Shown in pieces: positions 24,276 through 33,461 of a stretch of DNA of 64,000 nt; position 1 is the stretch's first letter, and each line of letters starts with the position of its first letter. Under the pieces are notes generated by a model. The model had not been told where the DNA came from, did no database searches, and saw nothing but the letters and a program-made list of their open reading frames with translations. The position numbers and the translations under genes were made by a program. This DNA is from Syntrophus sp963665935. GTDB lineage: Bacteria > Desulfobacterota > Syntrophia > Syntrophales > Syntrophaceae. The stretch spans positions 124,001 through 188,000 of the forward strand of contig OY762510.1 in the NCBI GenBank assembly GCA_963665935.1, in the 5' to 3' direction.

Positions 24276-26264
24276 ATGAAAGACCATTATTTGTCCCCGT
24301 ATCTTCCTGCAATTAAGCGCCGGCTTGAAAAAGTCCGAAACGCGGAACAGCGCCTGACGGAAGGCCGGATAAACCTGGCGGACTTTGCCTCAGGGCATGA
24401 ATATTTCGGCCTGCACCGTGAAGGTGGCGATTGGGTGTTTCGCGAATGGGCTCCAAATGCCACGGCGATTTCCCTGATCGGCGATTTTAACGAATGGAGC
24501 GAAAGAAAAGAGTTTTCCCTGCAGAGAATCGGGCACGGTGGGAGTTGGGAAGTGCGCCTTCCCGGCCAAAGGCTGCATTCCGGCCAGCTCTACAAACTTC
24601 TGATCCACTGGCCGGGCGGGAGCGGCGAGAGAATTCCCGCCTATACGCGACGGGCTGTCCAGGACCCGCACACGAAACTCTTTTGTGCACAGGTGTGGGA
24701 ACCGGAACATCCCTACATCTGGCAGTTTCCTTCTTTCCGCCGTCCGCGGGAAGCGCCCCGGATTTATGAAGCCCACATCGGCATGGCACAGCCTGAGGAA
24801 AAAGTTGGAACCTATGAGGAATTTCGGAAAAAGATCCTGCCCCGGGTAGTTGATGCCGGTTACAACACCCTTCAGATCATGGCTATCCAGGAGCATCCCT
24901 ATTACGGATCTCTGGGCTATCATGTTTCCAGTTTTTTCGCGGCCTCGTCCCGATTCGGCACGCCGGAGGAGCTGAAGGCGCTCGTGGATGCCGCCCATGA
25001 AGCCAAATTGACGGTTATCATGGATCTCATCCATTCCCATGCCGCCCGGAATGAACAGGAAGGGATCAGCCGCTTTGACGGAACCCTCTACCAGTATTTT
25101 CATGAAGGCCCGCGGGGAGATCACAGCGCCTGGGACTCCCGCTGTTTCGACTACGGCAAACCGGAAGTCCTTCATTTTCTTCTTTCCAACTGCCGCTTCT
25201 GGCTGGATGAGTATCATTTCGACGGATTCCGCTTCGACGGGGTGACCAGCATGCTCTACCTGGACCACGGACTGGGGAAAGCCTTTACCGGATACGCGGA
25301 TTATTTCGGTGCGAATGTGGATGAGGATGCTCTGGTCTATCTGGCCCTGTCCAATGAAGTCATCCACACCGTGCGGCCCGATGCCATCACCATCGCAGAA
25401 GATGTGAGCGGCATGCCCGGTCTTGCCACACCCGGCAAAGAGGGTGGCTTCGGCTTCGATTACCGACTCGCCATGGGCGTGCCCGACTACTGGATCAAGC
25501 TTTTAAAGGGAACCCCAGATGAATTCTGGCCCATGGGGCACCTGTACCACGAGCTCACCAATCGGCGGGCAGACGAGAAAACGATCGGATATGCGGAATC
25601 CCATGACCAGGCCATCGTAGGGGATAAAACGATCATTTTCCGCCTCATCGACGCCGACATGTACACCCACATGAGCGTCTTCGACCCCAATCTTCAGGTG
25701 GACCGGGGGATTGCCCTTCACAAGCTGATCCGTCTGGTCACTCTGGCCACGGCGGGCAATGGCTACCTCAACTTCATGGGCAATGAATTCGGTCACCCCG
25801 AATGGATCGACTTTCCCCGCGAAGGAAACAACTGGTCTTACCACTACGCGCGCCGCCAGTGGCACCTCCGGGATGACGCCAATCTTCGTTACCGTTTCCT
25901 GGCGGAGTTCGACAAGGCCATGATGCGCCTTGCGGCGGATTACCGTTTGCTTGACTCCCCGGGACCGCACAAAATCCTGGAAAATCAGGCCAACCTGCTT
26001 CTAGGTTTCGAGCGGGCGGGACTGGTTTTTATTTTCTGTTTCCACCCCGATCAATCCTTTACTTCCTATCCCGTGGATCTGCCGCCCGGGGAATACCGCC
26101 TGATCCTGAACAGCGATGCCCTTGAATTCGGCGGTCATGGCCGTATTCAGCCAGGTCAGGTTTACTTCACCACACCGGAAACCCTTCCCCAGGGGCAGAT
26201 GCGGCATTACGCCAGCCTCTATCTGCCGACCCGCTCGGCTCTGGTTTTGAAAAAGATGGCATAA
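24276..26264 (+). CDS. 1,4-alpha-glucan branching enzyme (GH13, eukaryote-like subtype)
   Basis: A 662-residue GH13 enzyme that makes alpha-1,6 branches in glycogen-like glucans. The N-terminal CBM48 (FREWAPNATAISLIGDFNEW) is followed by the TIM barrel with DLIHSHAARN, FDGFRFDGVTSMLY (nucleophile Asp), AEDVSGMPG (acid Glu) and ESHDQAIVGDKT, then a C-terminal beta domain (FHPDQSFTSYPV). The motif set resembles plant/yeast branching enzymes (GH13_8) more than E. coli GlgB. ATG 24276 is preferred since the N-terminal family sequence begins there; there is no strong ribosome binding site. It stands alone, without glgA or glgC. Confidence 0.88.
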   Translation: MKDHYLSPYLPAIKRRLEKVRNAEQRLTEGRINLADFASGHEYFGLHREGGDWVFREWAPNATAISLIGDFNEWSERKEFSLQRIGHGGSWEVRLPGQRLHSGQLYKLLIHWPGGSGERIPAYTRRAVQDPHTKLFCAQVWEPEHPYIWQFPSFRRPREAPRIYEAHIGMAQPEEKVGTYEEFRKKILPRVVDAGYNTLQIMAIQEHPYYGSLGYHVSSFFAASSRFGTPEELKALVDAAHEAKLTVIMDLIHSHAARNEQEGISRFDGTLYQYFHEGPRGDHSAWDSRCFDYGKPEVLHFLLSNCRFWLDEYHFDGFRFDGVTSMLYLDHGLGKAFTGYADYFGANVDEDALVYLALSNEVIHTVRPDAITIAEDVSGMPGLATPGKEGGFGFDYRLAMGVPDYWIKLLKGTPDEFWPMGHLYHELTNRRADEKTIGYAESHDQAIVGDKTIIFRLIDADMYTHMSVFDPNLQVDRGIALHKLIRLVTLATAGNGYLNFMGNEFGHPEWIDFPREGNNWSYHYARRQWHLRDDANLRYRFLAEFDKAMMRLAADYRLLDSPGPHKILENQANLLLGFERAGLVFIFCFHPDQSFTSYPVDLPPGEYRLILNSDALEFGGHGRIQPGQVYFTTPETLPQGQMRHYASLYLPTRSALVLKKMA

Positions 26265-26389
26265 TTCCCATTCTATATCAAAGCGCTGCCTGCGTTGGCT
26301 TCGTTATCGGCTCCTCAACGTACGTTTGTGTACGTCTGCGTCGCCTCTGCCTTGCCGCCTTGCCACCATCTTTGATCTGGAATGGGAAT
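26264..26389. repeat. MITE-like element with 20-bp inverted repeat ends
   Basis: ATTCCCATTCTATATCAAAG (26264-26283) is repeated in inverse at 26370-26389 with two mismatches. The 126-bp unit holds no gene. It begins inside the stop codon of the branching enzyme. It looks like a non-autonomous or REP-type dispersed repeat; other copies would have to be looked for outside the window. Confidence 0.6.
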
Positions 26390-26419
26390 AATTTGTTTGA
26401 AAGGGATTTTAAATAAAAA

Positions 26420-26561
26420 AATGGTGGATGGAAAAGGAGGGAGCCAAAAACCATCCACCATTATGGACACTGAAAGGAATCGTCAGAGCAGATCCACTCT
26501 CAGATCATGAAACAAGAGCAGTGGATGGGAAAGGAGGGGAGGAAACAACCATCCACCGCTC
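26420..26561. ncRNA. Two homologous hairpins with GGA-rich loops, possible small RNA
   Basis: Hairpin 1: AATGGTGGATGG (26420-26431) pairs perfectly with 26451-26462. Hairpin 2: GAGCAGTGGATGG (26516-26528) pairs with 26549-26561, one mismatch. Both loops carry AAAGGAGGG. The shared stem and loop show the two are copies of one motif. GGA in hairpin loops is what CsrA/RsmA-type regulators bind, so a sponge RNA is possible. They could equally be terminators or IS relics. Confidence 0.35.
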
Positions 26562-26596
26562 TATTCAAACAAGGAGAAAGAAAAATCCTTTTGCCA

Positions 26597-26794
26597 TTAC
26601 TTAGAGAGGAAAAAATCCATCAACTCGCCTTCTTGATTTTCCCCTGTCTCTTTTTCTTTGGAAACATCGCGTTCCGACAGAAAAAACTCATAATCATTCA
26701 GGATATCGGCTTGATCTTGTTGATTCTGACTGTTGAACAGTTCCTTTTGCTGTTCTTTATCGGGCGACTTTTCTTTATCGTACTCCTGGCTCAT
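26597..26794 (-). CDS. Possible small acidic protein
   Basis: A 65-residue frame starting MSQEYDKEKSPDKEQQK and ending EGELMDFFLSK, very rich in Glu, Lys, Gln and Asp. It has no known domain. No good ribosome binding site is seen, so it may be chance. It is kept because its composition is protein-like and the surrounding 800 bases otherwise hold no gene. Confidence 0.25.
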   Translation of the reverse strand: MSQEYDKEKSPDKEQQKELFNSQNQQDQADILNDYEFFLSERDVSKEKETGENQEGELMDFFLSK

Positions 26795-26841
26795 GAGACA
26801 AAAACCAACAACCAACCGGCCATCCGTCCCGCATTAACTTG

Positions 26842-27227
26842 AAATCGCTCCACTGCCGAGAGTCAGAGAATTTCTTCCTGCTCTCTACAAGATCTCACAC
26901 TTGCCGGATAGAATTGCAAAAGTAATACCAAACAGAATGCTTCCGATAGTTCCTAACCGCTCTCCGGAAAGACGGGAACATAAAAGAATTATAACATTCA
27001 CATGTTACAGAAATTTATCTACTCAATGAGGTTGATCCGGCCTTTTGAAAAAAGGAAAAGAGACGACAAACACAAACGCGGAAGAGGGAAAACGTGCGAT
27101 ATCTGCCAACCTGCAAGGCAGAGGAAAGGTTAAGTACCTTTTATTTCACTATATACTTCAAGTTACAGGAAGTGCAAATAACGCACACATAATGTGCAAT
27201 TATCGCACAACATGCCTTTCCTATCCG
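26842..27227. other. AT-rich non-coding stretch before dacA
   Basis: No supported gene. It is AT-rich and lies downstream of the convergently placed carboxypeptidase gene. A short cluster of GCAC-containing repeats at about 27177-27211 (GCAAATAACGCAC, TGTGCAATTATCGCAC) may fold. Confidence 0.4.
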
Positions 27228-28187
27228 TTACCGCATGGAATAGGCCTTGCCTGATGTCAGAAAATCGCCACTGCGGCTCGCTGAAAGCATCTGAAATCCG
27301 ACATCCAGAAGTCTCCGGGATTCCCGCACCCGGATCTCCGGGTTTCTGGCCCCCATGACGACCGCGATGAGGCGGGTATTGCCCCGCTGAGCCGTGACAA
27401 TCAGATGGTATCCCGCAGCCCGGACGAAACCGCTTTTCAGGCCATCCACGCCCGGATACTTTTTCAGCAGGGCGTTGCAGTTATGTTGGGTGATATTCTT
27501 ATAAGAGTAAAACCGCATGGAATGAAGGGCCAGTGAGCCGGGAAAGCGCTGGAGATAGGCATTGGCCAGGGTCAGCATATCCCGGGCCGTGGTATATTGT
27601 CCCTCCGCGGGCAGACCGTTGGGATTCCGGAAGGCGCTGTGCGTCATTCCCAGTTCGCCGCACTTGCGGTTCATCCTTTCGACAAAGCGGTCCACATTTC
27701 CGGCAACATGCTCCGCAACCGCCACAGAGGCATCATTCGCCGAGATCACCGTCATCCCCTTGATCAAAACCTCCAGAGGAACCCGCTCTCCCGCTTCGAC
27801 ATACATCCTCGATCCATCCGCCTGCCGGGCTGCCGGACTGATGACCACAGGGTCCGACCAGTGGACTTTCCCCTGCCCCATCGCTTCGTATGCCAGAAAA
27901 AGGGAAAGCACCTTGGTCAGGGATGCGGGTTGCAGGGGTTTGTCCGCATTCTGTTCATAAAGAATCCGTCCGTTGCTCATATTCATCAAAATGGCGGACT
28001 GAATCTCGGGGGCGCTGCTTTTCGGACTTTTCCTGTTTACTCGGGCCTTCTGGGACGATTTCCCTTTGCTGACCGCGGTCTTTGCCGCCGGAGCCTTCTT
28101 TTTCTCCTCTTTCCGAGCCATCGATTCAGAGGGCAAAAGGAAAAGGATCGTCAGCAAAAGGGAAAGTAAAATCGCAAGCTTCTTCAT
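27228..28187 (-). CDS. dacA: D-alanyl-D-alanine carboxypeptidase (penicillin-binding, S11)
   Basis: A 319-residue periplasmic peptidase that trims the fifth D-Ala of peptidoglycan peptides. A signal peptide (residues 1-24) is followed by an unusual basic Lys/Ala/Ser-rich linker (about 25-60). Penicillin-binding motifs are SLTK (SxxK), SAND (SxN) and KSG (KTG). It lacks much of the usual C-terminal PBP5 domain, making it a short S11 form. ATG 28187 is chosen since the signal peptide begins there. It follows polA on the same strand. Confidence 0.88.
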   Translation of the reverse strand: MKKLAILLSLLLTILFLLPSESMARKEEKKKAPAAKTAVSKGKSSQKARVNRKSPKSSAPEIQSAILMNMSNGRILYEQNADKPLQPASLTKVLSLFLAYEAMGQGKVHWSDPVVISPAARQADGSRMYVEAGERVPLEVLIKGMTVISANDASVAVAEHVAGNVDRFVERMNRKCGELGMTHSAFRNPNGLPAEGQYTTARDMLTLANAYLQRFPGSLALHSMRFYSYKNITQHNCNALLKKYPGVDGLKSGFVRAAGYHLIVTAQRGNTRLIAVVMGARNPEIRVRESRRLLDVGFQMLSASRSGDFLTSGKAYSMR

Positions 28188-28231
28188 TCTCCGGATACTC
28201 CTGCTTCTTAAATTTTCGCCTGGAATTGGAA

Positions 28232-30898
28232 TCACTCGATAGACTCATCCCAGTTTCGTCCAACCGTGATATCCACCTTCAGGGGAACCTTCAACGAAAG
28301 CACCCCCTCCATTTCCTGCCGGACCAGATCCATAAGGGGATCTTTTTCTTCCCGAGGCGCCTCAAAAACCAGTTCATCGTGGACCTGCATCGTCATCGCC
28401 GACTTCATCCCCCGTTCCCGAAGGCTGGCGGCGATCCTCAGCATGGCCATCTTGATCAGATCGGCCGCCGTCCCTTGAATCGGGGCATTGATAGCCATCC
28501 GCTCGGCCAGCTGCCGCACAGCGGGATTGCCGCTGTTGATTTCCGGAAGATAACGACGCCTGTTGAGCAGAGTGGCGACATAGCCCTGCTGTCTGGCAAA
28601 ATCGAGAACACCGTCGAGATAATCCCTCACGCCTTTGTATCTTGCAAAATAACCGTCAATGTACGCCTGGGCCTGTTTCTGGGAAATACCCAGTTCACGA
28701 GACAGGCCGAAAGCGCTCATCCCGTAGAGCACGCCGAAATTGATGACCTTGGCCTGCCGGCGCATTTCCGCGTTGATCATCTCCGGAAAGACGCCGAAGA
28801 CCTCCGCTGCCGTCCGGCTGTGGATGTCTTCCCCGGCAATAAAGGCGTCGATGAGCACAGGGTCTTCCGAAAGATGGGCCAGCACCCGCAATTCAATCTG
28901 GGAATAATCGGCAGACACGATGTACTCGTCCGGTGGCGCGATAAAGGCCTGCCGGATCCTTTTTCCCTCCAGGGTGCGGACCGGAATGTTCTGGAGATTG
29001 GGATTGCTGCTTGAGAGCCGGCCCGTTGCGGCGACCGCCTGGTTGTAAGAGGTGTGAATCCGTCCTGTCGCGGGGTTGATCAGGGAAGGCAGGGCGTCGA
29101 TATAGGTGGATTTCAGCTTGGCCATGCTCCGGTAAGAGAGGATCTCCGCCGGCAGTTCGTGGTTCAGGGCAAGATTGCTCAGCACCTCGACATCGGTAGA
29201 GTAGCCGCCCTTGGTCTTTTTCCCTTTGGGAAGGCCCAGTTTGTCAAAAAGGATGGTCTGCATCTGCTTGGGGGAGGCGATATTGAATCGTTCCCCGGCC
29301 AGGGCGTATATCTTCCCCTCGGAAAGGGCAAGGAGAGAATCCAGTTCCAGGGACATCTCTTTCAACAGTTCCAGATCCAGGAGAACGCCCTTTTCCTCCA
29401 TGGCCGCCAGCACCGGTACCAGGGGCATCTCCACGGAGTCAAAGAGCTCCCGCATTCCCGCCTCGTCAAGTTTTTCGACGAGCAGGTCCGCCAGATCCAG
29501 AATGGCCTCAACCCGCCGGCAGGCAGAGGCTCCGAGACGCTCCGGCGGCAGAGAATCCAGGGACTGCATTTGGGAGGCGCTGCCCGTCAGTTTGGGAAGG
29601 AAATCAACCTGGCGCTGCAGATGGTCCTGAACAACTTCGGAGAGATCGAAGCTCCGCCGTGCGGGATTGAGGATGTAAGCCGCCACCATCGTATCCAGGA
29701 GGGCGCCCTTTACCTCAAGACCTTTCCGGGAAAGGACGATCAAAATCGTTTTGAGATCGTGACCGGCCAGGGTCATTGCAGGATCGCTCAGATAGGGGCT
29801 GAGAAGGGACCAGACTTTCGCCTCCTCAAGCTCCGGGAATTCCTCCCGGCTGACCGCCAGAGGGATATAACCCGTTTCTCCGGTGGCTCGTCCCAAGGCC
29901 AGCCCGATCAACTCCGCCCGCATCGGTTCACTATGGGACAGCACCATTTCCAAGGCCATTTTGCTGCCCTTTTTCAAGGGGGCCAGAAATGCAGCCAGGG
30001 CCTCGGGGGTTCTCAGGACCGTACAGGACTCTTCCCCGGCATCCTTCTTGGCGCTGAATTCCTTCAACAGGGAGGAAAATTCCATCTCCCGGAAAAGGCG
30101 GGTCAGGACATCCAGCTCCGGCTCCCGGAGGCGGGCCTCTTCCAGGTCAAAGGTCAGCGGCACATCGGTGTGAATGCAGGCCAAATCGCGGCTGAGCAGG
30201 GCCTGATCGGCATATGTCCGGATACTTTCCCGGAGTTTCGCGTTATGGAGGCGATCCACATTCCGGATGACCTCTTCGATGCTTCCATATGCTTCAATAA
30301 GACGCCGGGCGCCTTTCGGACCGATCCCCGGAACACCGGGAATATTATCCGAAACATCACCCATCAGACCCAGGATTTCAGGCACCTTACCCGGTTCCAC
30401 GCCGAAGCGCTCCCTTACGGCGCTTTCATCATAGGTCCGGTCGGTCATGGTATCGATCATGATGACCTCGGGGGAGATCAACTGCATCATATCCTTGTCG
30501 CCGCTGATGATGACAACCCTTCTCCCTTCCCCGGCAAAGCGGCACGCCAGGGTGCCGATCAGGTCATCGGCTTCAACGCCCTGCTGTTCCAGGATGGGGA
30601 TGGAAAAACCGCGAATCATCTCCTTGACGTAAGGAATCTGGACAACCAGGGAATCGGGGGTCGCCTTCCGGGTCGCCTTGTACTGTTCATAAGCCTCATG
30701 CCGGAAGGTCGGACCTTTGAGATCAAAGGTCACGATGACATATTCCGGAACACGCTCCCGCAGGAGCTTGATCAGCATATTGGTGAATCCGTAAATGGCG
30801 TTGGTTGGAAATCCCCGAGAATTGGAGAGCTCCCGGATCGCATAGAAGGACCGGTAGAGATAGTTGCTGCCATCGATCAGATAAATCGCATTATTCAT
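28232..30898 (-). CDS. polA: DNA polymerase I
   Basis: An 888-residue repair and lagging-strand polymerase. The 5' nuclease domain (1-300) starts AIYLIDGSNYLYRSFYA and has IISGDKDMMQL and DNIPGVPGIGPKGA. The polymerase domain (about 520-888) has VSADYSQIELRVLAHL (motif A), RRQAKVINFGVLYG (motif B) and QVHDELVFEA (motif C). The middle 3'-5' exonuclease domain is degenerate: the usual DxE motif reads ALEMVLSHS, the second motif DLKTI lacks its Asp, and the YxxxD motif is not found. Proofreading is therefore probably lost. ATG 30898 matches the family start. Confidence 0.95.
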   Translation of the reverse strand: MNNAIYLIDGSNYLYRSFYAIRELSNSRGFPTNAIYGFTNMLIKLLRERVPEYVIVTFDLKGPTFRHEAYEQYKATRKATPDSLVVQIPYVKEMIRGFSIPILEQQGVEADDLIGTLACRFAGEGRRVVIISGDKDMMQLISPEVIMIDTMTDRTYDESAVRERFGVEPGKVPEILGLMGDVSDNIPGVPGIGPKGARRLIEAYGSIEEVIRNVDRLHNAKLRESIRTYADQALLSRDLACIHTDVPLTFDLEEARLREPELDVLTRLFREMEFSSLLKEFSAKKDAGEESCTVLRTPEALAAFLAPLKKGSKMALEMVLSHSEPMRAELIGLALGRATGETGYIPLAVSREEFPELEEAKVWSLLSPYLSDPAMTLAGHDLKTILIVLSRKGLEVKGALLDTMVAAYILNPARRSFDLSEVVQDHLQRQVDFLPKLTGSASQMQSLDSLPPERLGASACRRVEAILDLADLLVEKLDEAGMRELFDSVEMPLVPVLAAMEEKGVLLDLELLKEMSLELDSLLALSEGKIYALAGERFNIASPKQMQTILFDKLGLPKGKKTKGGYSTDVEVLSNLALNHELPAEILSYRSMAKLKSTYIDALPSLINPATGRIHTSYNQAVAATGRLSSSNPNLQNIPVRTLEGKRIRQAFIAPPDEYIVSADYSQIELRVLAHLSEDPVLIDAFIAGEDIHSRTAAEVFGVFPEMINAEMRRQAKVINFGVLYGMSAFGLSRELGISQKQAQAYIDGYFARYKGVRDYLDGVLDFARQQGYVATLLNRRRYLPEINSGNPAVRQLAERMAINAPIQGTAADLIKMAMLRIAASLRERGMKSAMTMQVHDELVFEAPREEKDPLMDLVRQEMEGVLSLKVPLKVDITVGRNWDESIE

Positions 30899-31120
30899 TC
30901 TGTTTTCCGTATTGTCCCCTGTTGGCATAAGCCCCCGACCGTTTCGCCTTCCCGAGTTTTGGCTCTTCATACCACAGAAACCCCTGCTAATCCACCCCAG
31001 GCCTTTCTGCCCCGGAGGCAGGGAATTCCCTCCACTTTCTTATTGTCGAAAGCCCTCGCTCTTTTCTTCGTGTCTGAAGCGGCAGCCTGGAAAGTTCGAG
31101 ATGGACGGAGAGACCTGACG

Positions 31121-31321
31121 TTATTCTTTATCGTGCGGAACATCTGGAACAAAAAGTTTCTGTCCTTCGTGGAGAGCGCCGTCCATGCCGACTTCATTGC
31201 CCCATTCGTCCCGGACAAGCAATGGCTCCGCTTTCTCCCGGAGATTTGAGGCCAGCAGGGCATGACGGACCGTCATGCCTTCAAGAACGAAAACGGCGTT
31301 TCCATTGACATAAACCTTCAT
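31121..31321 (-). CDS. Small beta-grasp (ThiS/MoaD-like) protein
   Basis: A 66-residue protein: MKVYVNGNAVFVLEGMTVRHALL, then VRDEWGNEVGMDGALHEGQKLFV. The strand-turn-strand-helix pattern fits a ubiquitin-like or ferredoxin-like beta-grasp fold, but the C-terminal GlyGly of ThiS is missing. The start overlaps the nucleotidase stop by 4 bases (ATGA), which argues that it is real and co-translated. The function is unknown. Confidence 0.55.
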   Translation of the reverse strand: MKVYVNGNAVFVLEGMTVRHALLASNLREKAEPLLVRDEWGNEVGMDGALHEGQKLFVPDVPHDKE

Positions 31322-32886
31322 GGGCTGGAAATTTCCACGATGCGGTTTTCTCTTACGGGACGGATTTCATGGTTCTTCCGAATCGTGTCGGCCACAAGAT
31401 CCCGCAGCCAGTGACTGGGGTCGTTGTAGACCAGCTTCGACCCCGGCAGGCCTCCCGCAGCCGGATTCGCCAGATCTTCCGCCGAGATTACCTCACCAAA
31501 AGCCTTGTACCCGTCGCCGCCTGCCGCCAGGAAATCGTTCGTTGCCACGGTATACTCCCTTTTCGGCTCCAGCTTCCGGCCGCCCACGGAAATGGTTCGA
31601 ATCCGCCGCCCAGCCGGCGCTGAGGGGTTATAGGTCATCGTCATCCCCGAAATCTGCGGAAAGGCGCCGTCGCGGAGTTCCACACCGGCCACGCCGTGCT
31701 CCAGGGCCGACCGGAGCTGGTCTCCCCGCAGCCGAAATGCCACGACATAATTGTTGAAGGGCAGAGCCGAATAGATATCCTTCAATCGGACCGGACCTTT
31801 TCCGATGCTCTTGCGAACGGTCCCCCCGTTGATGAGGGCGACCTCCGCACCCGCCGTGCGGCGGACGACATCCGCCACGAGATTGCCGAAATTGGTTTCC
31901 CGGAACCGCACGTCAGCGGCATTCAGGGGGACAAGGGTGCGGCCGACCACTTCACTCAAGACGGCATCCATCTGCTGCGAATAGCTGGCAACCAGCGCCG
32001 CCACCGGCCCTTCGGCTGATCGGCCCTCCGGCTTCACATCTATCAGGCGGGCGCTGGAAGCCGTCACGCGGCCATCCTCCAGGGTCAGATCCAGGACGCC
32101 CAACGCCTTGCCGTGTTCCCAGGCCTGGAGCACCAGGGTATTGCCGATCCGGGGAGGATTCGTCACCCGTGTATGGGAATGGCCGCCGATCACGGCATCC
32201 GCCCCAGGCACCGACTGCGCCAGGAAGAGATCCGCGTCGTGGCCCATATGGGTCAGAACGATCACCACATCAGCCGCCTTGCGCAACTCCGGGAGATACC
32301 TTTCCAGGGTCTTCGCGGGGGAAAGAAAGGTCAGTCCCACGGCATTCGCCGGATGGGTGCTCGTGGGAGTGCGCTCCGTCACCAGCCCGATCACGGCTAC
32401 CTTCACGCCGCCGACTTCTTTGACCATAAAGGGTTTCAATTCCGGAAGCCCCTGAACATTCGCCGCCAGAACGGGAAAATGTGCCTCCCCGATCCGCTGC
32501 TTCAAAACCGCCTGACCGAAATCCAGTTCATGATTGCCGATGACCATGCCATCGAAGGCCATGGCATTCATCAGTTCAATGACCGATTTCCCCGAAAAGA
32601 GGTTCGCCCAGTTGTCTCCCTGAATCATGTCCCCGGCAGCCAGCAGCAGGGTCGGCACAGCGGGATCGGCGCGGAGGGAGCGGATCTGCGCATCGAGGAA
32701 TACCGCCCCACCCCAGTTTTCCTCTGAACCGAAAGGTTTGTAGGGCTCGGCAAAACCGTGAAAATCGTTGACATGAAGAATCCGGATCTGCCGTTTCTCT
32801 CCAGCATCGACAGGAGGAAGAAAACCTGTCACAAAAAGGCTCAACACTACGAAAGCCAGGAGAACCTGTAAGCGATTCTTTTTCAT
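31318..32886 (-). CDS. Periplasmic 5'-nucleotidase / 2',3'-cyclic phosphodiesterase (UshA-like)
   Basis: A 522-residue exported metallophosphoesterase. Signal peptide at 1-28 (TGFLPPVDAG). The calcineurin-like domain has HVNDFHG, AAGDMIQGDN, GNHELDFG, LTHMGHDAD and GGHSHT. The C-terminal 5'-nucleotidase domain has NFGNLVADVVRR, INGGTVRKSI and NDFLAAGGDGYKAF. It scavenges nucleotides in the periplasm. It lies 23 bases after the siroheme decarboxylase gene, so it may share the haem operon without a clear functional reason. Confidence 0.88.
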   Translation of the reverse strand: MKKNRLQVLLAFVVLSLFVTGFLPPVDAGEKRQIRILHVNDFHGFAEPYKPFGSEENWGGAVFLDAQIRSLRADPAVPTLLLAAGDMIQGDNWANLFSGKSVIELMNAMAFDGMVIGNHELDFGQAVLKQRIGEAHFPVLAANVQGLPELKPFMVKEVGGVKVAVIGLVTERTPTSTHPANAVGLTFLSPAKTLERYLPELRKAADVVIVLTHMGHDADLFLAQSVPGADAVIGGHSHTRVTNPPRIGNTLVLQAWEHGKALGVLDLTLEDGRVTASSARLIDVKPEGRSAEGPVAALVASYSQQMDAVLSEVVGRTLVPLNAADVRFRETNFGNLVADVVRRTAGAEVALINGGTVRKSIGKGPVRLKDIYSALPFNNYVVAFRLRGDQLRSALEHGVAGVELRDGAFPQISGMTMTYNPSAPAGRRIRTISVGGRKLEPKREYTVATNDFLAAGGDGYKAFGEVISAEDLANPAAGGLPGSKLVYNDPSHWLRDLVADTIRKNHEIRPVRENRIVEISSP

Positions 32887-32909
32887 ATTCCGATCAAACT
32901 CCCCATGCC

Positions 32910-33425
32910 TTATGATTTTGTATCCGGATTCTCTTCCCGTATTCCGGATGGTGACGCCGGATTCTCCTCATAGGATTCGTCGAAAAGGAATTTGGCGTCT
33001 ATCTTGAACGTTCGAACAGCCCGAAAAGTCAGGATCTCATCGATTCCCGTGTCCCGGGAAATCCCCACGATCGTCCTCTCCAGTTCTTCTTCCGAAGGGG
33101 CGATCAGGGTAAACCAGATATTGCAGGGGTTATTTCTTCCATAGTTGTGCGTCACTCCGGGAAGGGCATTGACCCGGTCGACAAAGCGGGCGATCCGCTC
33201 TTCAGGAACGCGGGCGGCACAGAGACGACTGACAAAGCCAAGTTTGCCGCTGTCCAGCACAGCGCCGATCCGCCGGATAACCCCTTTTTCCTTCAGGCGG
33301 AAAATGCGGGACAGCACTTCGCCTTCGGAAATCCCCAGCTTCTCCGCCACCGCCCGAAATGGCTCCGCCGCCAAGGGGAAATCCGTCTGGAGCAGATTCA
33401 GAAGGCTTTTGTCGAGGATGTCCAT
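32910..33425 (-). CDS. ahbB: Siroheme decarboxylase subunit (Lrp/AsnC-like, AhbA/AhbB family)
   Basis: A 171-residue protein with an N-terminal winged helix (MDILDKSLLNLLQTDFPLAAEPFRAVAEKLGISEGEVLSRI split over 1-40) and a C-terminal RAM-like domain. The AhbA/B signature HNYGRNNPCNIWFTLIAPSEEE is clear. These proteins decarboxylate siroheme to 12,18-didecarboxysiroheme. Known systems usually have two subunits, AhbA and AhbB; only one is present here, so the partner lies elsewhere or this works alone. The neighbours ahbD, hemB and ahbC support the call. Which letter applies is uncertain. Confidence 0.85.
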   Translation of the reverse strand: MDILDKSLLNLLQTDFPLAAEPFRAVAEKLGISEGEVLSRIFRLKEKGVIRRIGAVLDSGKLGFVSRLCAARVPEERIARFVDRVNALPGVTHNYGRNNPCNIWFTLIAPSEEELERTIVGISRDTGIDEILTFRAVRTFKIDAKFLFDESYEENPASPSGIREENPDTKS

Positions 33426-33461
33426 GCTTTTTTCTCCATCTTGTCTGGCCCTTCCGGATTC

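Noticed and set aside
26507..26842. A hydrophobic 111-codon plus-strand frame
   Set aside because: It starts within the second GGA-loop hairpin, and its hydrophobic stretch is the complement of a Glu/Gln/Lys-rich frame on the other strand; no family match is evident.
29054..31249. A 731-codon open frame on the plus strand across polA
   Set aside because: It is antisense to a clear polA gene, has no family content and is produced by the GC-rich codon bias of polA.
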